From Niastella koreensis GR20-10 (lineage in GTDB: Bacteria > Bacteroidota > Bacteroidia > Chitinophagales > Chitinophagaceae), in the NCBI RefSeq assembly GCF_000246855.1, contig NC_016609.1, positions 3,348,001-3,412,000 of the forward strand: a stretch of DNA of 64,000 bases, given 5' to 3'. Positions 1 through 10,100 of the stretch are shown one piece after another. Made by a program: the position numbers and the translations under genes. Within the stretch, counting starts at the first letter, position 1. Each line of letters starts with the position of its first letter. Below the pieces are notes generated by a model, which ran no database searches, was not told the DNA's origin, and saw only the letters and a program-made list of their open reading frames with translations.

Positions 1-71
1 CGGATTTGCAATGGATCGCCAATACTGACAGTATAAAAACAACTATATAGTAACCACTCTTCCCGGGAAGG

Positions 72-1268
72 TTATTTGATGATGTTCTCATTTTGTGCCA
101 ATTGATTAATTGAATAGGAGCTGTCATCACTATATGCCAGTCGGATAAAATGCAAGGCAAATTCATCTCCTGCTTTCGTTTGGGCATAGATGCCACCCTC
201 CTTTGTAAAAAATAAAGTATTGAGCCAAATGGTTTTATCTATTTCAGATTCACCTATAATTTTAAAATTTTCATTAAAAATGAGTAACCGTTGAGTTCTA
301 TCCAGTTTTTTGGCCTTATACTCGGCCTCGCTTATTTTACTTTTGACTACACGTAAGTATCTATTTTTATAAGGGTCAAAATAAACAGGACCATATGAAT
401 CCTTTGTTATATAATTCTCTAGTTGTTTTTCACCTGTTGAGAGTTCTTCTTTTGAAACGGGGGTAATGGGGGCATCCTGGTACTGGCTTTTGGCAAAATA
501 AGCAGCGTGAAAATCTGCCAGGTTCGTTTCATAAATGCAGGTGTCTGCCGCAAAGCTGAAAACAAAACGGCCATGGTTATTATAGCAATAGCTGTAATCT
601 AAAAAACTATATCCAAAAATATTTTTCTGGTATAATTCCGGCAGGTGATAATGCAGGGATGCCTTTTTGTTATGCAGGTCAAAGGCATATAACACCTTCC
701 ATTTTTTCAAATCATCCAGGGAGGTTTCTTTAACATAGGGCCTTACTCCCGCAAATAAATGATTTCCTTTAAAAACGGGCGGGTTATTGTTATCGAATAA
801 AGCAAAGGCATTATCAGGCTTTTCAACAAACTCAACTGATTTTTTGATCTTACCCACACTATTCAGCAGGTACAGCTTATTTTGATTAAATACAAAAACA
901 CTGTCAAAGCTTTTAACATAAACCGTTGTTTTGTACAGTGAATGATGCAGCCATTCTTTAACCGGGATCCTTTTTATGGGTTGCGGAAATCGAAGCGTAT
1001 AAATATTCAATGACCCGGAACGCTGATCAAAAAAAGCTAAGTATTCCTTTCCGTTTTGTGAAAATACATTTACCGACTTAATAGCATTAAAAGTACTATC
1101 ATTCAAGGGTATTGAAATCGTATCTGGTTTGCTGGCAATTTGCACAGAATGGTATTGCGGTGGAATAAATACGTAGGTACTATCAATGGTAGCATCCCTT
1201 TCCCGGCATGCCTGGCTGCCTGCAAAAACAAACAAAATAATAACTGCAATATTTATTGTTTTCCTCAT
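72..1268 (-). CDS. Probable DUF4221-like beta-propeller lipoprotein
   Basis: The 398-residue product starts with a hydrophobic segment that ends in a lipobox-like AGSQAC, so it should be an exported lipoprotein of the outer membrane or periplasm. The rest is beta-rich, with repeated short strands of the type seen in TolB-like six-bladed propellers (for example YLAFFDQRSGSLNIY near residue 75). Length and style recall the Bacteroidota DUF4221 family, whose function is unknown; the family call comes from overall appearance only. It is the last gene of the minus-strand run that begins at the SusC/SusD pair, and 83 bp separate it from the gene upstream. It may bind or sense a ligand of that transporter, but nothing in the sequence shows this. 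Confidence 0.6.
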   Translation of the reverse strand: MRKTINIAVIILFVFAGSQACRERDATIDSTYVFIPPQYHSVQIASKPDTISIPLNDSTFNAIKSVNVFSQNGKEYLAFFDQRSGSLNIYTLRFPQPIKRIPVKEWLHHSLYKTTVYVKSFDSVFVFNQNKLYLLNSVGKIKKSVEFVEKPDNAFALFDNNNPPVFKGNHLFAGVRPYVKETSLDDLKKWKVLYAFDLHNKKASLHYHLPELYQKNIFGYSFLDYSYCYNNHGRFVFSFAADTCIYETNLADFHAAYFAKSQYQDAPITPVSKEELSTGEKQLENYITKDSYGPVYFDPYKNRYLRVVKSKISEAEYKAKKLDRTQRLLIFNENFKIIGESEIDKTIWLNTLFFTKEGGIYAQTKAGDEFALHFIRLAYSDDSSYSINQLAQNENIIK

Positions 1269-1351
1269 TTTTATCGTTTTCCATTTTCTTAAATCATGCC
1301 ATATTGCCTGGTTATTTGAAACTCATCTTTACAAACGATTTAAGGAGCTTG

Positions 1352-2446
1352 CTATTTTTTTGAACGCACACGCATACTGTCTTCATAATGGTGCACCCAT
1401 TGCTTATACTCAGGGAACCCAGGCTGTTTATAATAGTCTTTTAAGATCGAATCGGTAACCGGAGTTTCGAAACCAAGTTTTAATATTATATCACGGGCAA
1501 CAATATATTGCAACAATCTTTCGCGAAGCTGTCCGGCGAAGTTTTGTTTTACCGCATCATATTGAAAAAGGTTACGCTTCTCTCTTACACCCAGGCTGTC
1601 ATTTCCATAATCAAAGTTGAATTTTTTTAAGACCTGAATGCGGTTATATTGATAGAAATAAGTAACCATTCCGTCGTAGTCTTCTTTTGACCTTAACCAC
1701 TTAGCCAAACTCCCGTTAAGCGTGGAGTCGCAAATAGCCTTCATATCTCCCTGTGTTAACCCGGATGTACTGTTTTTCATCAGGATGCTATTAAAATTCA
1801 AAAATGTCTCTGCGCGCTGTTCCTCCACTCTGTCAATTGTATGCACCTTAACCCAATCATAAATAAATGGGGAAACCTTTTCTTTATAGGATTCAAGAAT
1901 AGCCATTGACACTTCTTCACAGGTGTCCAGGTAACTTTTCCAGTTTAAATAGTCTTTTAAGGAGTTTATAATGAAGAAATCCTTTGTAGGTTGTTGTTTT
2001 TTTATTTTTTTCAGCGCTCTTAATATCTCGTGTTGTAATTGCAAGGCTTCGGCGCCTTTGCCAGTGTAATGGTAGCCATCTTTATCCAGCACTACATGAA
2101 TACTATCGCCCGGGTTAATAAGCACTCCACTTCCTAACAATGCAGACTCTGTTAGTATTGGTTTATCGGAATGTAAGGCCCAGTGTACTTTTTGATCAGT
2201 ATCATTGTCCCTGTCCTCATTCACCTGCCATTCAGGTTTTAGTTCCATTTGTTCCAGTGGCATCCAGCCAATTTTACCAACATCATTAAGTGAAAAAAAT
2301 AAATACTTTTTATAATCATTCGCATTAAGCTGTCCATCGATTATGATGTTAGCACCTTTGTCAGTATCTGCATTCGATTCCACACTCATACATGACCAGT
2401 GCATTATCATTATACTATACATAAGTATCAGGATGATATTCTTCAT
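1352..2446 (-). CDS. Exported protein; short paralogue of the thioredoxin/phosphoesterase fusion
   Basis: The 364-residue product has an N-terminal hydrophobic stretch and a Cys at about residue 19 (HWSC), a poor but possible lipobox. Its whole length aligns by eye with the first ~350 residues of the 860-residue protein at 3061-5643. Both have the block LRERLLQ followed by a hydrophobic helix, then DYY-QPGF--YK-W, and the spacing matches. This N-terminal module is typical of Bacteroidota periplasmic thioredoxin-fold proteins, where it precedes the TlpA-like domain. Here the chain ends just where the thioredoxin domain would begin, so the protein is a stand-alone N-module. The stop is clean, so this may be a functional derivative rather than a broken gene. 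Its role is unknown. Confidence 0.75.
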   Translation of the reverse strand: MKNIILILMYSIMIMHWSCMSVESNADTDKGANIIIDGQLNANDYKKYLFFSLNDVGKIGWMPLEQMELKPEWQVNEDRDNDTDQKVHWALHSDKPILTESALLGSGVLINPGDSIHVVLDKDGYHYTGKGAEALQLQHEILRALKKIKKQQPTKDFFIINSLKDYLNWKSYLDTCEEVSMAILESYKEKVSPFIYDWVKVHTIDRVEEQRAETFLNFNSILMKNSTSGLTQGDMKAICDSTLNGSLAKWLRSKEDYDGMVTYFYQYNRIQVLKKFNFDYGNDSLGVREKRNLFQYDAVKQNFAGQLRERLLQYIVARDIILKLGFETPVTDSILKDYYKQPGFPEYKQWVHHYEDSMRVRSKK

Positions 2447-2497
2447 GCCGGGACTTTATAATTTCTTAAAATTTCGGTTACACTCTATTTAAACAAA

Positions 2498-2529
2498 AGG
2501 AATAACTTTCCTTTCGAAAAGTTATTCCT
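2498..2529 (-). terminator. Rho-independent terminator of the small secreted protein gene
   Basis: A perfect 12-bp stem (AGGAATAACTTT with its complement) has an 8-base loop and is followed on the minus strand by a T-rich run (TTTTG). It lies 12 bp past the stop of the gene at 2541-2879, so that gene probably makes a short transcript of its own. Confidence 0.8.
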
Positions 2530-2540
2530 CTATTCAAATG

Positions 2541-2879
2541 TTAGGCTCTTGTTACATGGAATCCGTCACCATTATGGGTATTTAAACCGGTATTGCCTGG
2601 TGTTGCTACTGTAGTAGCTCCGGCATCACTTGTAACTGCTCCGTTTTCAGCATCACTGGTAAAACTGTTAACATTATCAGTTGCAGTAAAGTCACAGGAA
2701 TTTGCCAAACCAGCTTTACAGGTCTGTTGCTGAACACCGCCTGCGCCAACAGAGTTCTGCAATGCACCTGAAGCTTTGAAAGCGGGCTTCTCTTTTGGCA
2801 TAACCCAGGCAGTTACCGCTGAAGCTCCCATCAGTACAATACCCAGAATGGACAGCTTTTGAATTGATCCTTTTTGCAT
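2541..2879 (-). CDS. Small secreted protein, unknown family
   Basis: I start this at the ATG at 2879 (112 residues) and not at the in-frame ATG at 2927, because a typical signal-peptide start (MQKGSIQKLSILGIVLMG) begins there. The mature part is small, rich in Gly, Ala, Ser and Thr, and contains two Cys in TCKAGLANSCDF, which could form a disulphide. It resembles, in layout only, the many short exported proteins encoded next to SusC/SusD pairs in Bacteroidota. Strong hairpin terminators on both sides (2498-2529 and 3001-3039) make it a one-gene transcription unit inside the larger locus. I do not recognise the family. A secreted structural, signalling or substrate peptide are all possible. 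Confidence 0.7.
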   Translation of the reverse strand: MQKGSIQKLSILGIVLMGASAVTAWVMPKEKPAFKASGALQNSVGAGGVQQQTCKAGLANSCDFTATDNVNSFTSDAENGAVTSDAGATTVATPGNTGLNTHNGDGFHVTRA

Positions 2880-3000
2880 AAATAATAATTTAATGTTAAT
2901 GAATGAATAAGTGTTTCTTACGGCCATAAGACATTACGAAATTATATCCAGCCACTGCAGTTCAATTGCAGCCGAATATTAATTCGTGTATAGTGAAAAA

Positions 3001-3039
3001 AGAAAATGCATCAGTCCTTCCCGGGCTGATGCATTTTCT
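3001..3039. terminator. Strong bidirectional hairpin terminator
   Basis: A perfect 14-bp stem (AGAAAATGCATCAG and its complement) surrounds an 11-base loop. On the minus strand it is followed by TTTTTTC and on the plus strand by TTCTTTTT. It lies 21 bp beyond the stop of the fusion gene at 3061 and would end the long susC-susD-fusion transcript. Confidence 0.85.
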
Positions 3040-3060
3040 TTCTTTTTAGCAGCTATTTAA

Positions 3061-5643
3061 TCACCTGGTATACTGCATTGTAATTGGTTGTTCGTTTGCT
3101 ATCAATTCTTTTATCACGCCTGACCTACCTAAACGGAAAAACCTGTCATGTTCAATCAGCAATGCCTCAGATTTACCCTCAGCATGGTGAACGTCGGTAT
3201 TAATAACCTTACCCCCATAATGAACACTAATGGTGTCTGCCACTATAGTATGACCGGTTATAATATGTGATACCTGAAACTTTCGCAATGTGCTGTCAAT
3301 AATGCTTTCCTGGTCGCGGCCTTTATAGTACCCACGGTACCAGAAAGGCGATGTTTTGCCGTTAAAAAGCGCCATTAGCTGCGGCTGGCTGTTATTTGTT
3401 TTAAATTCATCCCGGTTATCCAGGTGTGGACGTACTTTATCATTTATTTGCTGTAATGACAAATCAAGTTGATTTACTTCCCTCGCAACACCCGCATGCA
3501 AATAAAGCACATCTCCAATCTTTTCCATTATGTTTTTAGTCCGTAGCCAGCGGCCCAATTCTGTATCGCCGGTAAACAGATCTTTATACTTTAACTTCAA
3601 CAGTATAATATTGTGTTTGTATTTTTCCTGAACGTATCGTTGATCGTTGGACAGGTTAAGTATTTCATGATTGCCCAATATAAAATGCACATATCCTCCG
3701 GCGGCCCGGGCTTTATCTTCCAATGCATATGTTAGCCAAAGACACTCAGTAACCTGTTGTCCACGGTCGAACATATCTCCTATGAAAATCAAATGCCCCT
3801 TACCAAATGTCCAATTATACTGTTCATCGATAACCCCATTTGCCTGTAATAATTTACGAAAGGCATCAAAATTGCCTTCAATATCAGAAAGCACTAATTG
3901 TTTTTCTGGCTGAGGATAAATGGCCGGTTCGTTTTGCAGGGACGATTTTAATGTTACTGAAAATGTATTTGGATATTGATCAGTGCTTACCTGAAATGTA
4001 ATTGATTTATTCTTAACGCTGCTTTCTGTTACCGGCAATGATCTAATAATGTAATCCATTTGCAGGGTATCACCTTTATAGAATAGATAAGGACCATCAT
4101 TGAGCTGAGCCAGTTTTGTTCTTATAAGATTTATCAGGCTTGTACCATTATCTGAACGTGGATCAGGAACAGGGTGTTCAGCTATCTCTCCGCTCACTCC
4201 CAGTAAAACAACATCTGGACAGGAATTAATACCATAATCTTCAAGCATGTCGTTATTTGTACTGCCTGTAGTGAGGTTCAGTATTCCCAACTCAAATTTT
4301 TCCTTTTGCTTTATTGCCTTCAGCCATTTATCCTTATCAGCATCAGTAAATACATTTACAAAAGCAACATTGGTATCACCTTTGAAACTTTGCCGCACCC
4401 GCTGCAAAGCCAGGGCCATTGAATCACAACCGCTGGGATAACGGTTATCCCAGAAATTTAGTAAAGTAATTTTATTTCTAAAATTTTGAATAGAATACAC
4501 GTTGCCATTAATATCCTTTAACCTGAAATCCAATGCAATTACTTCGTATTCGTCTTTGAAGTTATATTTAACAGCCGCCGTTTTTTCAAAGTTCCGCATC
4601 CAAAGTTTATAATCCCGAAAGCCTGGTTGGTTATAATAATCCCGCAACAATACTTTTGTTAAAGGATGTAAATAACCCAAATCTTTAATTATTTCTTCGG
4701 CCAGTATAAATTGCAATAACCTTTCCCTTAACAAACCGGTATACAGGGTTTTGATCTCCTGGTAGTAAAGAAGGTTTCTTTTGGCGCCGGTATTGAAATT
4801 ATCAGCTTCCCAATTCCATCCCACTTTATTAAAAACCTGTACCCTGGCATACTGGTAAAAATACCAGGTCTCATTATCGCCGATATAATCGGCCTGATTC
4901 CGTAACCATTTTGCCCAGGGTTTATTCAGGGTACTATCTGCAATATTTTTCATATCACTTACAGTCAACCTACAGTCTGCATTTTTAACACGATAATCAT
5001 TCAATACCAGATAAGCTTCGGTTCTTTGAAATTCGACCTCCTTTATTGCCCTGTTTTTGATCAGCTCATACATTACCGCAGGTATTTTACTTTTATATAA
5101 ATCGAGCTGCCGGAGAATAAATTCCAGTTTGTCATCAGAATACTTTTCCCAGTCTGTAAAGTCCTGAACAGATTTAATCTTTACATAGTGTGACAAGTGT
5201 TTTAGAATATCATTCTGGTATTGAAAAATGGAAAGCTGCAGGTTAAAAGACTCCATCCCTTTACCTGTAATTACAGGCTGGTTATTCACAAAATTGATCC
5301 GGAGACTGTCACCTGCATTAATAAAGATCGACTGTCTTAGAAATGGCAAACGTATCAATCCTGGCTCTCCTATATTTACCAGCCATTTCACCTGTTTGTT
5401 GTCAATCTTTTCTTTTATAAATGATTCCGAATTCCGCAGGGTTGTTGTGTCAAACTTATATACCCATATCCCTAACGAATCACTAAAATCAATATGTTGT
5501 TGTTTATAATAATCATAATAACTACTCTGATTTGTCGGAGGCGCATCAGAAACTATCATAGTTTTTTTCGGTTGCGGAAAAGATAAACCTAATTTGGTAA
5601 AGCCCAAGACAGCGAGCGTCAACAATAATTTCTTCTTATTCAT
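3061..5643 (-). CDS. Periplasmic thioredoxin-fold / calcineurin-like metallophosphatase fusion
   Basis: The 860-residue product has an N-terminal signal peptide and three parts. Residues ~30-350 are the Bacteroidota N-module that often precedes TlpA-like domains. Residues ~370-510 are a thioredoxin-like domain (ITLLNFW, then INSCPDVVLL with the cis-Pro), but the CxxC is lost: the site reads NFWDNRYPSGCDS, with one Cys. Residues ~580-850 are a calcineurin-like phosphoesterase with DIEGN (~586), GDMFDRG (~619), GNHE (~656), a later LHAGVA and HIITGH, which are the expected metal ligands. The phosphatase looks active on sequence, whereas the thioredoxin part cannot do dithiol exchange. The gene follows susD by 37 bp, so it is probably cotranscribed with the SusCD pair. 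The substrate is unknown; the motif style is closest to PPP-like bacterial phosphatases. Confidence 0.85.
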   Translation of the reverse strand: MNKKKLLLTLAVLGFTKLGLSFPQPKKTMIVSDAPPTNQSSYYDYYKQQHIDFSDSLGIWVYKFDTTTLRNSESFIKEKIDNKQVKWLVNIGEPGLIRLPFLRQSIFINAGDSLRINFVNNQPVITGKGMESFNLQLSIFQYQNDILKHLSHYVKIKSVQDFTDWEKYSDDKLEFILRQLDLYKSKIPAVMYELIKNRAIKEVEFQRTEAYLVLNDYRVKNADCRLTVSDMKNIADSTLNKPWAKWLRNQADYIGDNETWYFYQYARVQVFNKVGWNWEADNFNTGAKRNLLYYQEIKTLYTGLLRERLLQFILAEEIIKDLGYLHPLTKVLLRDYYNQPGFRDYKLWMRNFEKTAAVKYNFKDEYEVIALDFRLKDINGNVYSIQNFRNKITLLNFWDNRYPSGCDSMALALQRVRQSFKGDTNVAFVNVFTDADKDKWLKAIKQKEKFELGILNLTTGSTNNDMLEDYGINSCPDVVLLGVSGEIAEHPVPDPRSDNGTSLINLIRTKLAQLNDGPYLFYKGDTLQMDYIIRSLPVTESSVKNKSITFQVSTDQYPNTFSVTLKSSLQNEPAIYPQPEKQLVLSDIEGNFDAFRKLLQANGVIDEQYNWTFGKGHLIFIGDMFDRGQQVTECLWLTYALEDKARAAGGYVHFILGNHEILNLSNDQRYVQEKYKHNIILLKLKYKDLFTGDTELGRWLRTKNIMEKIGDVLYLHAGVAREVNQLDLSLQQINDKVRPHLDNRDEFKTNNSQPQLMALFNGKTSPFWYRGYYKGRDQESIIDSTLRKFQVSHIITGHTIVADTISVHYGGKVINTDVHHAEGKSEALLIEHDRFFRLGRSGVIKELIANEQPITMQYTR

Positions 5644-5680
5644 GTCAATTTTTTCAAGTTAAAGACTTAACAACTGATAA

Positions 5681-7117
5681 CTAATAATCCAGGTTCTGCG
5701 TAAGCTGATATCCTTCAACATCCTGTTGGGGTAAAGGAGCAATCGCCTTGTTGCTTGGATAAGGCAGGCTTTTATTATTCCCCCATACGTCTACCCTGCT
5801 TACACCCTTCTTCCAACGTAACAGATCGAACATCCGGAGCCCTTCAAAACATAATTCTCTTCTGCGCTCGGTATAAATAGAGTCCAGCAACGAAGCACCG
5901 GTTACTGTATTGGGCAATGCAGGCAGCGTTGCTCTTGATCTTATTTGATTTACATAATACCTGGCACTGTCTTCATTACTAATTTGAGCATAGGCTTCTG
6001 CAGCAGTAAGGTACATTTCAGAAGACCGGATTATAGTTTGATAATAAGAGGCTGCAGGAATAGTATAGTTGGCTATAACCCCCTGGGGATATTTGGTTAC
6101 TTTCCAGGTAGTACCACTACTGGTAACCCAGCCTGCACGAATATCAGATGGATATTGCTTTAGCAATAAGGCCATATCGGCAGTAGATAAATAATAATTA
6201 TAAGTAACAAATGTTGCCCCTACGAATACAGAACTGAATGTGGTAGAACTGGAGTTGGATGGGCTCAACTGAAACAAAGCTTCCGTTTCAGTAGTCGTAA
6301 ATAGTTTCGAGGGGTAACCAGTTGAGGACGCCGGCATAATAGGTACAGTTGCGCCAACTTCTCTTGCCGTATTTTTTGCAGCAGTATAATCTCCCTTAAA
6401 CAGGTAAACTCTTGCCAGCAGGGCCTTTGCCGCATTTTTATTCATAGTAAGCGCACTGGGCGTTCCTGCCTGAAACAATGGAATGGCGGCATTCAGGTCA
6501 TCGATCATGGCATTGTATACCCCGGCTACAGTTTGGCGATCACTAATTGGAGCGGCCCAGTCTGAACTGGTGACAACAGGTATGCCCGGATGTGATGCAT
6601 CTGTCGTAAAATTGTAAGCCTGGGCAAATGTATTTACAAGAAGAAAATTTATATAAGCCCGGATTGCCAGTGCCTGGGCTTTCATATTATCAGCCTTTTG
6701 GGAATTTTCGCTTCTGTATTCTTCTGATTTTTCCAACACAAAATTGCAGGCGCGGATAATTCCGTAACCATTTAACCAGATTTTATTTACATTTTCAGAA
6801 TTTGCTGCATCAACAGTGTTTTTGCTGGATAATTGTGACCAGCTGTATTCCGGAAAAAGATAAGGGACACTGGCGCCTGACGGTTTTAGATTGTCGGCAA
6901 TTATTTCCGGGTATGCCGTTATACTCCCAAATGAAAAAAGATCTTTAGCAATATTGACATATACCCCATTTAAATAAGCGCTTGTTGTATTCAGGTCATA
7001 TACATTAGCTTCTCTGGTTACGGTAGCAGGATTTGTTACGTCCAAAAAATCTTTTTTACAGGACATTGCAAGAAGCGACAAAAAAATATTTAGAAATAAT
7101 AGCTTATAATTTTTCAT
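5681..7117 (-). CDS. SusD/RagB family nutrient-binding lipoprotein
   Basis: The 478-residue product has a lipoprotein signal ending LLAMSCKKDFLD and the alpha-helical TPR scaffold of SusD/RagB. The C-terminal signature RRRELCFEGLRMFDLLRW is intact (residues ~400-420), followed by the usual ending with YPSNKAIAPLPQQD. SusD lipoproteins cap the SusC channel on the cell surface and bind the ligand. It starts 21 bp after the SusC stop, as in a normal susCD operon. The ligand cannot be told from sequence. The downstream partner is a thioredoxin/phosphatase fusion and not a glycoside hydrolase, so a glycan substrate is not indicated. Confidence 0.95.
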   Translation of the reverse strand: MKNYKLLFLNIFLSLLAMSCKKDFLDVTNPATVTREANVYDLNTTSAYLNGVYVNIAKDLFSFGSITAYPEIIADNLKPSGASVPYLFPEYSWSQLSSKNTVDAANSENVNKIWLNGYGIIRACNFVLEKSEEYRSENSQKADNMKAQALAIRAYINFLLVNTFAQAYNFTTDASHPGIPVVTSSDWAAPISDRQTVAGVYNAMIDDLNAAIPLFQAGTPSALTMNKNAAKALLARVYLFKGDYTAAKNTAREVGATVPIMPASSTGYPSKLFTTTETEALFQLSPSNSSSTTFSSVFVGATFVTYNYYLSTADMALLLKQYPSDIRAGWVTSSGTTWKVTKYPQGVIANYTIPAASYYQTIIRSSEMYLTAAEAYAQISNEDSARYYVNQIRSRATLPALPNTVTGASLLDSIYTERRRELCFEGLRMFDLLRWKKGVSRVDVWGNNKSLPYPSNKAIAPLPQQDVEGYQLTQNLDY

Positions 7118-7138
7118 AACATCATTTGAGTGAGTATG

Positions 7139-10100
7139 TTAAAGATTTATGTTCAACCCGAATGACCAGGACTTTTGATTTGGATAGGAAAAGCCATTTT
7201 GTCCAACCGCATTGGTATTTGAAATATCCCCGCCGGGATATTTGGTCCAAACAGCCATATTATATCCTGAAACGTATGCCCGGACCGAATTCAGGTTCAG
7301 GCGATGGGCGATCTGAACCGGAATTGTATATCCTAAAGTAAGGGTCTGTAATCTGATATAATCTCCATTAAATAAAAACCGGGTAGATTGTTTTGCAGGG
7401 TTTGTGTTATTAAGAAACCTCTTGGGATTTAAGGCTTCGTCACCTGGCTTCCGCCAACGATCCAATGCACGTTTGTCCTGGTTAAGCAAGGCAAGGCTGC
7501 CGTCGTTTGTTAAATTAACCCCGGAATTATCATATACCTGGAATCCATACTGGTAATAAAAAATGGCTGAGATCTGAAAATTTTTGTAAGTAATATTATG
7601 AGTGATGGCCCCAAATCCATCCGGCTGCGGTTTCCCAACATATACCTTGTCTTTTGCAGCTGACGAATAGGTTGAGATGATATTACCTGCAGAATCCAGC
7701 CATTGGGCGCTGCCATTATCCGGATTTACTCCTGCCCAACGAAGCATGTAGAAAGAGTTGAAATTCTTACCAACCTTGTTGAGTAAGACACCTGAAGAAC
7801 TAAATTGTTGAACATTGGCTTTTGTCAGTACATTTTTATTGGTGCTCCAGTTAGCATTTATGCTCCACTGAAAATTTCGGCATTTTATAATATCTGCAAA
7901 AAGCGACAACTCAACTCCCTTGTTTTCCATATCACCCAAATTGTTTCTTTCATTCTGGAAACCGGTAGCCAGTGGCAGGTCAATGGAATATATTACATCC
8001 TTTGTCTTCTTTTTATACACGTCTGCTGTTACTCCGATCCTGTTATTCCAAAAGTGAACTTCCAAACCTGCATCCCAGTTAAAAGTTCTTTCGGGTTTTA
8101 TACCAGGATTACCGGCTGTTCCAAAAGTTGATGCAAGACCTATAGTATTTAAATAAGTATAGTTTGATAATAACTGAAAGCGTGTTGCCTGGTCTATAAC
8201 AAATGAATTACCTGCAGCGCCGATGCTTCCCCGCAATTTTAAATAACTCAACCAGGACTGGCTGCTTTTTAGAAATTTTTCTTCTGTTGCCACCCAGCCT
8301 GCACCTGTTGACCAAAAGGTCCTGAATCTATTCTGAGTTCCGAACAGGGAAGAGCCATCTGTTCTTATGCTTGCTGTTAAAAAATATTTATTATCATACC
8401 CGTAATTAGTTTGGCCAAAATAAGAAAGCAGGGTTTGTTTCAATACTAAATCACTGGGAGATTTGGTGGCAGTATTTATAACCTGTGTTTCATCAACATT
8501 TCTAAATCCTGTTCCCGTTACACTTAAATTTTTAGTGTATAGTATCTGAGCTTCCTGACCTGCCAGCACATTTATACTATGTTTGACGCCAAGAGTGCTG
8601 GTATAGTTCAGGATATTAGTAGTGATCAGGTTTGAGTTACGGGTGTTTTGCTGTTGAATACGCCCTGCTGTTGCACCGCCTGGCGTTGCGCCGGTTGTTG
8701 GATCATATAAACGTGGATCATATTTCTGATACGCGTCTAAAAACATAAAGTCGGTACCTAAGGCAGCGCTAAATTTAAAATGTTTCAGAAAGCTTACTTC
8801 CCCGTACAATTTGGTCAGTCCCCGAAAACTGGTATTACGGTTCTTATTATACTGTAGAACGGCAGCCGGATTTGCAGCAAGAAAAGGATCTGAGAAGTTT
8901 AAATAATAGTTTCCATCACTCAGGCGGTTTGGGTTCAATGGTGTATTTAAATATGCGATAGCATAATAATCTCCTCCTATTAAGGAACTAAAATCCTGAA
9001 TATTGTAAGACAAGGCGGTATTCACGCCCAGCTTTAACCAGTTAACCGGGCGGTTTTCGAAGTTGAAACGAATGGATTTGCGGTCATAACCAGTTGTTTT
9101 TACTATGCCATCCTGTTTCGTATATTCTAAATTCAGATAGAAATTAGTTTTGTCAGTTCCACCGGATACAGATAGCTCATTACTTAAGGTAGAAGCGGTT
9201 TTTGCAAAAAGCTCATCTTCCCAATTGGTAAATGGATAAAAACTGGTATCGGTACCATTAACCTGAACCGGAAATTGTTTATACAATTTAGATCTTATAG
9301 AATCCTGATTTGTATAACCGGAATTAGCGTACGTTTCAAATAAAAGATCCAGGTATTCATCCCGGTTAAGCATTTCAACTTTTCCCTTCAGTCTTTTTGC
9401 AACATCAGCCTGGCTCCGGAAACTTATTCTTGTTTTACCCGCTTTCCCCTTTTTAGTAGTAATTAAAATAACGCCATTACTGGCTTTAGCGCCATACAGG
9501 GCCACAGCAGACGCATCTTTTAACACGGAGATATTATCAATGTCTGAAGGATTTAACTGAGCCATTGGATTTACAACAGCAGTTTCTGACTGGGAAAAGT
9601 TTGATTGAGATGGATAAGCATCCTGTGTAACAGGAATACCATCAACAACAATTAACGGATTTCTTATTACAGACGGCGGGTTTACAACATTGCCAGCTGT
9701 AGATATCCCTCTTAGCACAAAATTACTCAATCCACCACCCGGCTGTCCTGTACCACTGGTCACCAATAACCCAGGAACAAGCCCCTGGAGGGATTTATCA
9801 ACCGATCTGTTAGGCAGGTTTTGAATATCCTCTCCTTTCACCACGGTTACCGCCCCGGTATTCATCCTTTTGGTTGTGGTATTATACGCTACCACCACCG
9901 CTTCATCAAGGTCACTGGCTTTCTGATCCAGATCAATTGTTATAAACCCCTGCCCATTCACTTTAATTTCCCGCGTTTCATGACTTACACTGCTTATTAT
10001 TAAAGTAGCATCCTCATCCACTTCAGCCAGCGTAAAAACCCCATCCTTGTCGGTACTGGCGCCATTGTCGGAGCCTTTGATCATGATACTGGCGCCGGCT

